Of a stretch of DNA of 19,778 bases, positions 8,275 to 14,888 are shown piece by piece. This DNA is from Clostridium sp. CAG:590 (GTDB taxonomy: Bacteria; Bacillota; Clostridia; Lachnospirales; Lachnospiraceae). Position 1 is the stretch's first letter. Each line of letters opens with the position of its first letter. The notes under the pieces were generated by a model that worked only from the letters and a program-made list of their open reading frames with translations, searched no databases and was not told where the DNA came from. Position numbers and translations under genes: made by a program. The stretch lies in contig HF987843.1 of NCBI GenBank assembly GCA_000431135.1, forward strand, positions 1-19,778, in the 5' to 3' direction.

Positions 8275-10746
8275 ATGGCTAGAAAGTTAGACTTTGACAA
8301 AGAAGCTTTCAAGAAAGAAGTTGTTAATAATGTCAAGACTCTTTATCGTAAGACGATTGACGAGGCAACGAAACAGCAGGTATTTCAGGCAGTATCCTAT
8401 GCGATCAAAGATACCATCATTGATCAGTGGATTGCAACACACAAGGAATATGAGAAGAAGAATCCAAAGACTGTTTATTACTTATCAATGGAATTCCTGA
8501 TGGGTAGAGCACTTGGTAATAACCTGATCAACTTAACTTGCTACAAAGAAGTAAAAGAAGCATTAGATGAATTAGGATTTGATCTGAATGTAATTGAAGA
8601 TCAGGAGCCGGATGCAGCACTTGGTAATGGTGGACTTGGTCGTTTGGCAGCATGTTTCCTTGATTCACTTGCTACATTGGGATATCCTGCATATGGTTGT
8701 GGAATCCGTTACCGTTACGGTATGTTCCGTCAGGAGATTCAGGATGGATATCAGATCGAGAAGCCGGATGACTGGTTAAAGGATGGTAACCCATTTGAGG
8801 TTCGTCGTGCAGAGTATGCCTGTGAAGTTAAGTTTGGCGGCCATGTTAAAGTTGAATATAAAGATGGACGGAATCGTTTCATCCAGGAGGGATATTCATC
8901 AATTCGTGCAGTACCATATGATCTTCCGGTTATCGGATATGGTAACAATGTTGTTAATACATTGAGAATCTGGGATGCAGAGGCAATTCAGGATTTCAAC
9001 TTAGATTCATTTGATAAAGGGGAATACCAGAAAGCAGTAGAGCAGCAGAATCTTGCAAGAACAATCGTTGAGGTATTGTATCCGAATGATAATCACTATG
9101 CAGGTAAGGAATTAAGATTAAAACAGCAGTATTTCTTCATCTCTGCTTCTATCCAGACTGCAATCAATAAGTTCAAAGAGAACAACAGTGATCTGCATGA
9201 TATTCCTAAGAAGATCACATTCCAGTTGAATGATACACATCCAACTGTTACAGTTGCAGAGCTTATGAGAATCTTAGTAGATGAAGAAGGTTTGGAATGG
9301 GATGATGCATGGGATATCACATGTCATACATGTGCATATACAAACCATACAATTATGGCAGAAGCTTTGGAGAAATGGCCAATCGAGTTATTCTCCCGTC
9401 TGCTTCCTCGTGTATATCAGATCATTGAAGAGATCGATCGTAGATATGTTAATATGATCCGCGAGAAATATCCAAACAATCCGGAGAAAGTTAAGAGCAT
9501 GGCAATCCTTTATGATGGTCAGGTTAAGATGGCGCACCTTGCAATTGCAGGATCTTATTCTGTAAACGGTGTTGCAGCATTGCATACAGAGATCCTTAAG
9601 AAACGTGAGCTCAAAGATTTCTACGAGATGCGTCCGGAACAGTTTAATAATAAGACAAATGGTATTACACAGAGACGTTTCTTATTACATGGTAACCCAT
9701 TGTTAGCAGACTGGATCACATCTAAGATCGGGGATGAATGGATCACAGATCTTTCGCATGTATCTAAGTTGAAAGTATATGTTGATGATGAAAAATGTCA
9801 GCAGGAATTCATGAATATCAAGTATCAGAATAAGGTACGATTAGCAGCATATATCAAGGAACATAACGGTATAGATGTAGATCCTCGTTCAATCTTTGAT
9901 GTACAGGTTAAGAGATTACATGAATATAAGAGACAGCTTTTGAACATCTTACATGTTATGTATTTATATAGTGAACTCAAAGAGCATCCGGAGATGGATA
10001 TCGTACCTCGTACATTTATCTTTGGCGCAAAGGCAGCAGCAGGATATAAGAGAGCAAAGCTCACTATTAAGTTGATCAATTCAGTAGCAGATGTGATTAA
10101 CAATGATGAGTCGATCAATGGTAAGATCAAGGTTGTATTTATTGAGAACTACCGCGTATCCAATGCAGAGTTGATCTTTGCAGCAGCAGATGTTTCTGAA
10201 CAGATCTCAACAGCATCCCGTGAGGCTTCTGGTACCGGTAACATGAAATTCATGTTAAATGGTGCTCCAACGCTTGGAACAATGGATGGTGCAAACGTAG
10301 AGATCGTAGAAGAAGTTGGTGCTGAGAACGCATTTATCTTTGGATTATCTGCAGATGAGGTTATGGCATATGAGCGTGACAAGAATTATCATCCACAGGA
10401 TATTTTCAATACGAATGCAAATGTACGCCGTGTACTTACACAGTTGATCAACGGAACATATAGTGATGATCCGGAGTTATTCCGCGACATTTATGATTCT
10501 CTGATCAAAGAAGATGTTTACTTTACATTGAAGGACTTTGACTCTTATTGTGCAGCACATACGAAAGTGGATGAAGCATATAGAGACGAGAAAGGATGGG
10601 CTAAGATGGCAATGCTTAATACAGCATGTGCCGGTAAGTTCTCATCTGACCGGACAATTGAGGAATATGTACAGGATATTTGGCATTTAGAGAAAGTGAA
10701 AGTTACAATGCCAAGCAAGACACCTATTAAGAAGACTTCCAAATAA
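8275..10746 (+). CDS. glgP: Glycogen/maltodextrin phosphorylase
   Basis: Releases glucose 1-phosphate from the non-reducing ends of alpha-1,4-glucans with phosphate; cytosolic, pyridoxal phosphate-dependent. The 823 residues match the GT35 family length. Seen: the early signature YYLSMEFLMGR, the glycine-rich ALGNGGLGRLAAC, LNDTHPT, and near the C-terminus EASGTGNMKFMLNGA with the cofactor lysine Lys658. RBS AGGAGGAG at 8258-8265. Codon use is very uniform, suggesting high expression. Stands alone: no other glg gene is in the window. Its terminator overlaps the start of the spoIID-like gene. Glycogen versus maltodextrin preference cannot be read here. Confidence 0.96.
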   Translation: MARKLDFDKEAFKKEVVNNVKTLYRKTIDEATKQQVFQAVSYAIKDTIIDQWIATHKEYEKKNPKTVYYLSMEFLMGRALGNNLINLTCYKEVKEALDELGFDLNVIEDQEPDAALGNGGLGRLAACFLDSLATLGYPAYGCGIRYRYGMFRQEIQDGYQIEKPDDWLKDGNPFEVRRAEYACEVKFGGHVKVEYKDGRNRFIQEGYSSIRAVPYDLPVIGYGNNVVNTLRIWDAEAIQDFNLDSFDKGEYQKAVEQQNLARTIVEVLYPNDNHYAGKELRLKQQYFFISASIQTAINKFKENNSDLHDIPKKITFQLNDTHPTVTVAELMRILVDEEGLEWDDAWDITCHTCAYTNHTIMAEALEKWPIELFSRLLPRVYQIIEEIDRRYVNMIREKYPNNPEKVKSMAILYDGQVKMAHLAIAGSYSVNGVAALHTEILKKRELKDFYEMRPEQFNNKTNGITQRRFLLHGNPLLADWITSKIGDEWITDLSHVSKLKVYVDDEKCQQEFMNIKYQNKVRLAAYIKEHNGIDVDPRSIFDVQVKRLHEYKRQLLNILHVMYLYSELKEHPEMDIVPRTFIFGAKAAAGYKRAKLTIKLINSVADVINNDESINGKIKVVFIENYRVSNAELIFAAADVSEQISTASREASGTGNMKFMLNGAPTLGTMDGANVEIVEEVGAENAFIFGLSADEVMAYERDKNYHPQDIFNTNANVRRVLTQLINGTYSDDPELFRDIYDSLIKEDVYFTLKDFDSYCAAHTKVDEAYRDEKGWAKMAMLNTACAGKFSSDRTIEEYVQDIWHLEKVKVTMPSKTPIKKTSK

Positions 10747-10768
10747 GAGGATAATTCTGCAGAGAGTG

Positions 10769-10797
10769 GCATATAAGCAACCTCTCCCACATACACT
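10769..10797 (+). promoter_or_regulatory. Candidate sigma-E-type promoter of the spoIID-like gene
   Basis: GCATATA (10769-10775), 14 bp, CATACACT (10790-10797). Against the Bacillus sigma-E consensus KMATATT-N14-CATACAHT this is 6 of 7 and 8 of 8 with the exact spacing. SpoIID is a classic mother-cell sigma-E target, so site and gene agree. The -10 sits in the loop of the glgP terminator. Start would be near 10803-10806, leaving a leader of about a dozen bases. Confidence 0.6.
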
Positions 10798-10816
10798 AGT
10801 GGGAGAGGTTATTTTT
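10779..10816 (+). terminator. Intrinsic terminator of glgP
   Basis: Perfect 12-bp stem AACCTCTCCCAC / GTGGGAGAGGTT (10779-10790 and 10799-10810), eight-base loop, then ATTTTT (10811-10816). The ATG of the next gene begins at 10817, directly after the U-run, so terminator and spoIID translation start are fused. Confidence 0.9.
10801..10808 (+). promoter_or_regulatory. Shine-Dalgarno of spoIID-like gene inside the terminator stem
   Basis: GGGAGAGG lies 8 bases before ATG 10817 and forms part of the 3' arm of the glgP terminator. In a long transcript it is base-paired; in one starting at the sigma-E-type site it would not be. This decides the start at 10817 over the in-frame GTG at 10766, which has no good RBS and would precede the putative transcription start. 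Confidence 0.65.
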
Positions 10817-11797
10817 ATGAAAAAATGTTTGCTGTTTTTAATAGGAATGATTGGAGTGCCATGTCTGATCTGTGTGATCGTATGTGGAATCAGTCCGGAG
10901 CTTTCCATTGGACAAGGAGAACGGAATATGAAAAATTGTCGGATGGGAAAGAATGTTTTGATTGAGATAGATGGTCTGTATAAGCAGCTGGATGTGGAAG
11001 AATATGTGCTTGGCGTAATGGCAGGTGTGGTGTCTCCGGATTATGAAGAAGAGGCGTTGAAAGTGCAGGCGGTATTGGTACGGACTAATATATTGAAGGA
11101 AATGCAGGAGAGAGGAACAAAGGATGCAGAGGATATTCCATATCAGTATCTTACCGTGGAAGAAAGGAAAAGAATATGGGGCGAACGACAGTATGATAAA
11201 TATGAAAAGAAAATGGAACGTGCGGTGGTTGATACCGCAGGAAAGGTATTACAGGCGGAGGGAAATCTGATTCTTGCGTGTTACCATGAAGTAAGTATTG
11301 GGAAAACGGCAAGTGCAAAAGAAGTGTTAGGTGAGGACATTTCTTATTTGCAGTCGGTGGAAAGCAACCGGGATGTGGAAGCAAAACATTATATGAATTT
11401 AGTGGAGTATTCCTGGGAGGAAGTTGCCAATTACATATCTGAATATAAGAACGATAAACAGGAGAAGAATATTCAGGAAAAAGAAAATGATTCCAAGGAT
11501 AGGAGAGTAGAAATACAAATAGAGGAAAGTTCTGAGAATGGGTTTGTAAAAAAGATAAAAATTGCAGAGAATGTATACACAGGAGAAGAAGCGATGAGGA
11601 TGCTGCATTTACCGTCCATGAATTTCTATGTGGAAGAAAAAGAAGAAGGCGTTCGCATTGTATGTCTGGGAAAAGGAAACTGTATGGGGATTTCTCAATA
11701 TGGAGCCAATTGCATGGCAAAAGACGGAAAAAAGATGGAACAGATACTTGATTATTATTTGAAAAATGTGAGCCTGAAACAGTATAAAGAGTTGTGA
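10817..11797 (+). CDS. spoIID: Stage II sporulation protein D-like (SpoIID/LytB domain)
   Basis: SpoIID is a lytic transglycosylase of the mother cell that trims denuded glycan during engulfment. The 326-residue product has an N-terminal hydrophobic anchor (about 4-24), then the SpoIID/LytB core VEEYVLGVMAG...EALKVQAVLVRT (about 60-90) and the C-terminal MGISQYGANCMA. Two conserved places are changed. The Glu expected after 'VAG' (AGEMP in active homologues) is Val71, and the usual GHGVGMSQYGA reads GNCMGISQYGA (287-297). A charged insert (about 215-245) precedes the last part. Start discussed at the RBS entry. First gene of the cluster with the L,D-transpeptidase and SpoIIQ-like genes. Family assignment is firm, catalytic activity doubtful. 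Confidence 0.85.
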   Translation: MKKCLLFLIGMIGVPCLICVIVCGISPELSIGQGERNMKNCRMGKNVLIEIDGLYKQLDVEEYVLGVMAGVVSPDYEEEALKVQAVLVRTNILKEMQERGTKDAEDIPYQYLTVEERKRIWGERQYDKYEKKMERAVVDTAGKVLQAEGNLILACYHEVSIGKTASAKEVLGEDISYLQSVESNRDVEAKHYMNLVEYSWEEVANYISEYKNDKQEKNIQEKENDSKDRRVEIQIEESSENGFVKKIKIAENVYTGEEAMRMLHLPSMNFYVEEKEEGVRIVCLGKGNCMGISQYGANCMAKDGKKMEQILDYYLKNVSLKQYKEL

Positions 11798-11805
11798 TAA
11801 CGACA

Positions 11806-11834
11806 TTGACACATAGTGCTTTTTATGAAATAAT
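11806..11834 (+). promoter_or_regulatory. Candidate promoter of the L,D-transpeptidase gene
   Basis: Perfect TTGACA (11806-11811), 17 bp, AATAAT (11829-11834). This is sigma-A-like rather than a sporulation sigma form. The transpeptidase may therefore also be expressed outside sporulation. Confidence 0.45.
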
Positions 11835-11890
11835 AAAATATAAATGTCTGTTTACAGGGATGAAATACAAGAACAAAGAAGGTAAGAGGA

Positions 11891-13363
11891 ATGAGATTGA
11901 GATACCACTTTTTTCTAAAGAGTGTTCCTTTTATGTTTGCGATCAGCATGCTTATTATTTTTGCAGCGGATTGTTATGACGGCAAAGCGCGCATGGTAAG
12001 TTACAAAGCGGGAACGGCTGATCTGGGGAATTATAATGGGGAATTGATCCGGGATGGAGGAACGAATGGTTCTTCTAATGAACAGGATCCACAATTTTAT
12101 AATGGAACTGATCTGAAGGACAACGGGCTTCCGTATTGTATAAAAGTGAATAAGACGAAGAATGTAGTGACAATATACACAGTGGGCAAAGACGGTTATT
12201 ATAGCAAGCCAGTAAAAGCAATGGTTTGTTCCGTTGGCGAAACGGGAAACACTCCGGAAGGTATTTTTAATCTGGGAGACCGTGAGGAATGGCTGGCACT
12301 GGAAGGTGGTGTGTATGGTCAATATGCAACAGCGATCACGGGCAGTTTCCTTTTCCATTCTGTTCCGTATTTTTCGCAGAATAAGGCGGACTTAGAGATA
12401 GAAGAATATAACAAATTAGGGCAGAGCGTATCGGCAGGATGTGTTCGGCTATCTGTTATTGATGCCAAATGGATCTATGATAATTGCAGTGAGAAGACAT
12501 ATGTTGAGATCTTTGAAAGTGATTATGACGGACCGTTAGGAAAACCGGTATCTGCAGTCATTACAAGCGGAGGAACGGCAGGTAACTGGGATCCGACTGA
12601 TCCGGATAGAGAGAATCCATATATGGGTAATATTCCGATTATATTGGGTGCGTACGATCGTGAGATTGAGAGATATTCTGATTTTGATATTACGGCAGGT
12701 GTGACAGCGTTAGATTCTACGGGAAAAGATGTCACGAACTATATGAAAGTGAGTGGGGAAGTAGATGAGGATGTATGTGGTACTTACAAAGTAGAGTATT
12801 CTGTTACGGATGAGACCGGAATTACAGGAACGGCAACGGCAAACATTATCATCAAGGATGATCAGGCTCCGGTATTATATGTGGATCAGACAGTACAATC
12901 GATAGGGGCATATGATGTGTCTTCTTCAAGACAGTTGCATGATCTGTTATTGCAGAATGTAATAGCATACGACGGGAATCATAGGATGGATGACAATTCT
13001 GTTTTGGTTGATTATTCTGAGATCCTTGAAAAGGGATTTGGCAAATGCCATGTAAAGTATCGGGCAAAGGATTCAGAAGGAAACCAATCGGATGTGGTTG
13101 TGTTATCAGTAGATGTGGATATGGAGGCACCGAAAATTTCTTTAAAAGACGATCTTCAGGGAGATATTCGGGTTTCAAACATGTTGGATGATGATTATCT
13201 GTCAGGACTTGTTGAGGCGAGTGATAATAGTGGCAAGGTAAATGTAACTGTAAGCCGCCCACTTACCTATCAGGTGGGGGAACCATATATTGTATTGTAT
13301 TGTGCCAAAGATGATTTTGGCAATGTTACAACCTTGAGTGTGACCTATCAGATCAAAAAATGA
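11891..13363 (+). CDS. L,D-transpeptidase (YkuD) with C-terminal Ig-like modules
   Basis: YkuD enzymes make 3-3 peptide cross-links in peptidoglycan or attach proteins to it. Up to 490 residues: an N-terminal hydrophobic segment (about 8-26, signal peptide or anchor), a short linker, the YkuD domain (about 70-215) with FHS at His156 and the catalytic SAGCVRL at Cys184, then three weak beta-rich units (about 250-490). The first resembles DUF5011/Ig-like surface modules, with the phrase GTYKVEYSVTDETG followed by IIIKDDQAP. The AGAGGA at 11885-11890 directly abuts ATG 11891 but is ideally spaced for the in-frame TTG at 11897, so the true start may be two codons later. Lies between the SpoIID-like and SpoIIQ-like genes, an unusual place for this enzyme. 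Confidence 0.88.
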   Translation: MRLRYHFFLKSVPFMFAISMLIIFAADCYDGKARMVSYKAGTADLGNYNGELIRDGGTNGSSNEQDPQFYNGTDLKDNGLPYCIKVNKTKNVVTIYTVGKDGYYSKPVKAMVCSVGETGNTPEGIFNLGDREEWLALEGGVYGQYATAITGSFLFHSVPYFSQNKADLEIEEYNKLGQSVSAGCVRLSVIDAKWIYDNCSEKTYVEIFESDYDGPLGKPVSAVITSGGTAGNWDPTDPDRENPYMGNIPIILGAYDREIERYSDFDITAGVTALDSTGKDVTNYMKVSGEVDEDVCGTYKVEYSVTDETGITGTATANIIIKDDQAPVLYVDQTVQSIGAYDVSSSRQLHDLLLQNVIAYDGNHRMDDNSVLVDYSEILEKGFGKCHVKYRAKDSEGNQSDVVVLSVDVDMEAPKISLKDDLQGDIRVSNMLDDDYLSGLVEASDNSGKVNVTVSRPLTYQVGEPYIVLYCAKDDFGNVTTLSVTYQIKK

Positions 13364-13395
13364 TGATATGCAGATAAGAATTTGCAGTATATATT

Positions 13396-13425
13396 GAATA
13401 AATAATCATTTCTATGGAAAAGATA
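13396..13425 (+). promoter_or_regulatory. Possible sigma-F/G-type promoter of spoIIQ-like gene
   Basis: GAATA (13396-13400), 15 bp, GGAAAAGATA (13416-13425). Versus the Bacillus sigma-F consensus GywTA-N15-GgnrAnAnTw there is one mismatch in each box. SpoIIQ is a forespore sigma-F gene in Bacillus. The implied start falls at the edge of the RBS, which weakens the call. Confidence 0.3.
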
Positions 13426-13443
13426 TCTGTAGAGGTGATGAAT

Positions 13444-14262
13444 ATGAAAAATCGTGATACAAGTTTTTTACAGAAGTTAAAGGATAATGCATTTTATGTA
13501 GCATTAGGACTTGGGTTAATGGCAATACTTGCAGTGGTTGCTGTGTATACAGTGGAACAAAATGGAAGCCGGTTAGCAAGTAATGAGGTTGATCTGAACA
13601 AAGCTTCCGACTATAAGACAATTACAGAGCAAAAGGTCGAGAAGACCAATGGAGATACAGCGAAGAAAGAGGAAGTACAGACAGACACGCAGCAGACGGC
13701 AACCAGGCAGCAGACTACGTCTGAAAGTACACAAGAGAGCATAGAACTGACAGAGAAAGATGCCGCAGACGATGTTAGGAGCGGTTCCGGACTTCAGAAG
13801 AATGGAGCAGATGCATTACCGGTCACATCGAATGCCGGAGAATTGGATTTTACAAGCGATAAGACAATAACATGGCCGGTCAACGGAGAGGTTATTCTTC
13901 CGTTTAGTATGGAGACAACCGTGTATTTTAAGACATTAGATCAATATCAATGTAATCCGGGAATGATGATCGCTGCAGGGAATGGTACAACAGTTAAGAA
14001 TGCATATATGGGAAAGGTTACCAAAGTTACAAGTGATGATATTTATGGCAATCTGGTAACGGTATATATTGGTAATGATTATAGTCTGGTATATGGACAG
14101 TTAGATACGATATATGTTAAGGAAGGTGACTATATCAAAGCCGGTGATTCCATCGGAACGATAGGCAATCCGACCGACAGTTTTGAGGAAGAAGGCAGTC
14201 ATTTATTTTTTGAGATGACGGAAAAAGATACACCGGTAGACCCGATGTTGTTTATTGAATGA
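13444..14262 (+). CDS. spoIIQ: SpoIIQ-like protein, degenerate M23/LytM domain
   Basis: SpoIIQ is a forespore membrane protein that binds SpoIIIAH across the intermembrane space to form the engulfment zipper and feeding channel. The 272 residues hold one membrane segment (about 16-36), a long Thr/Gln/Lys/Glu-rich linker, and a LytM-like domain from ITWPVNG (142-148) to the end. The zinc peptidase residues are mostly gone: the HPGxD motif reads CNPGMM (Asn171 for His, Met175 for Asp), YGHL reads YGQL (Gln219), and HLHFE reads HLFFE (His253 kept, Phe255 for the second His). Start ATG 13444 is set by AGAGGTG at 13431-13437; ATG 13414 has no RBS. The call rests on architecture plus the spoIID neighbour; a generic M23-like wall protein is the alternative. 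Confidence 0.78.
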   Translation: MKNRDTSFLQKLKDNAFYVALGLGLMAILAVVAVYTVEQNGSRLASNEVDLNKASDYKTITEQKVEKTNGDTAKKEEVQTDTQQTATRQQTTSESTQESIELTEKDAADDVRSGSGLQKNGADALPVTSNAGELDFTSDKTITWPVNGEVILPFSMETTVYFKTLDQYQCNPGMMIAAGNGTTVKNAYMGKVTKVTSDDIYGNLVTVYIGNDYSLVYGQLDTIYVKEGDYIKAGDSIGTIGNPTDSFEEEGSHLFFEMTEKDTPVDPMLFIE

Positions 14263-14325
14263 CAAAACGCATACCATTTGCGGATATATTCAGGATAGAA
14301 TATAGAGCAGGTGGTATGCGTTTTG
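14263..14325. terminator. Bidirectional terminator between spoIIQ-like gene and perR
   Basis: Perfect 14-bp arms CAAAACGCATACCA (14263-14276) and TGGTATGCGTTTTG (14312-14325), starting right after the spoIIQ stop. The loop contains a second hairpin, TATATTC/GAATATA (14285-14291 and 14298-14304). The U-runs are the TTTT of either arm, so it suits both convergent genes. Confidence 0.7.
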
Positions 14326-14360
14326 TATGATGCGATAATGAAAGGATCGTGTTTGTTTAT

Positions 14361-14756
14361 CTACAAATCCATACAATCGCTGCAAAGGCCTTCAAAAAGA
14401 AGAGAATGGGCGGTTATTGTACCGGAAAATGTCTGCTCTGCCAGATGATCTAACGCTTCCTGATATGGCATATCAATATCCTGAACACAACCACATTGTT
14501 TGCACATAAAATGATAGTGTGGACGTGTATCTGCATCAAACCGATCGGTTTTACCATCGCAGGATAGACGAAGAATGTCACCCCGATCCGACAATAAAGA
14601 GAGATTGCGATATACAGTTCCAAGACTGATATTCGGAATTGTTTGGCGAATCTCCTGATAGACCATATCGGCAGTCGGATGATCTTTGCGTGTTCTTAAA
14701 TAAGCGACAATCGCTTCTCTTTGTTTACTTCGTTTGAGCGTAGTTTGTTCAGCCAT
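14361..14756 (-). CDS. perR: Fur-family peroxide-stress regulator PerR
   Basis: Metal-dependent repressor that senses peroxide by oxidation of its iron-bound histidines. The 131 residues have a winged helix (about 5-80) and a C-terminal dimer domain. All five regulatory metal ligands of Bacillus PerR recur with a constant offset of 11: His26, Asp74, His80, His82 and Asp93. Asp93, rather than Glu, is the mark of PerR over Fur. The structural zinc cysteines are Cys85, Cys88, Cys125 and Cys128. RBS GGAGGAG just upstream of the ATG. A strong promoter and an overlapping palindrome suggest autoregulation. Divergent from the PAS-GGDEF-EAL gene. Confidence 0.9.
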   Translation of the reverse strand: MAEQTTLKRSKQREAIVAYLRTRKDHPTADMVYQEIRQTIPNISLGTVYRNLSLLSDRGDILRLSCDGKTDRFDADTRPHYHFMCKQCGCVQDIDMPYQEALDHLAEQTFSGTITAHSLLFEGLCSDCMDL

Positions 14757-14767
14757 ATCTCCTCCAA

Positions 14768-14786
14768 AATAGTAATCATTCTTATT
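14768..14786. promoter_or_regulatory. Candidate PerR operator
   Basis: Imperfect palindrome AATAGTAATCATTCTTATT (14 of 18 paired positions symmetric about a central base). Its core AATnATT is the centre of the PerR box TTATAATnATTATAA. It covers the expected start (near 14784) of perR, a good position for self-repression. Confidence 0.5.
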
Positions 14787-14790
14787 TCCT

Positions 14791-14820
14791 ATTATATAAT
14801 GTTTCTTTCCAAATTGTCAA
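14791..14820 (-). promoter_or_regulatory. Candidate sigma-A promoter of perR
   Basis: On the minus strand, perfect TTGACA (14820-14815), 18 bp, perfect TATAAT (14796-14791). Confidence 0.7.
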
Positions 14821-14834
14821 TACTATGTTATAAT
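14806..14834 (+). promoter_or_regulatory. Candidate promoter of the PAS-GGDEF-EAL gene
   Basis: TTTCCA (14806-14811), 17 bp, TATAAT (14829-14834) preceded by TGT, an extended -10. It overlaps the -35 region of perR, so the two divergent promoters probably compete. Confidence 0.55.
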
Positions 14835-14888
14835 TATGCTTGGAAAAACAAGAAAACACTGAGATTTTCGGTGAAAATGAGGTGGATT

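Noticed and set aside
10766..10816. Upstream GTG start for the spoIID-like gene
   Set aside because: In frame, but it has no good RBS, would put 17 residues before the hydrophobic anchor and would encode the terminator stem.
11151..11720. 189-codon open frame on the minus strand
   Set aside because: Antisense to the spoIID-like gene; composition rich in Pro, Ser, Leu and Phe is typical of the complement of an A-rich coding strand.
14791..14800. Palindrome ATTATATAAT as an operator
   Set aside because: It is explained by the perR -10 box and low-complexity AT sequence.
14721..14888. Longer N-terminus for the PAS-GGDEF-EAL protein
   Set aside because: This stretch overlaps the perR start and both promoters and lacks an RBS; its hydrophobic look comes from AT-rich promoter DNA.
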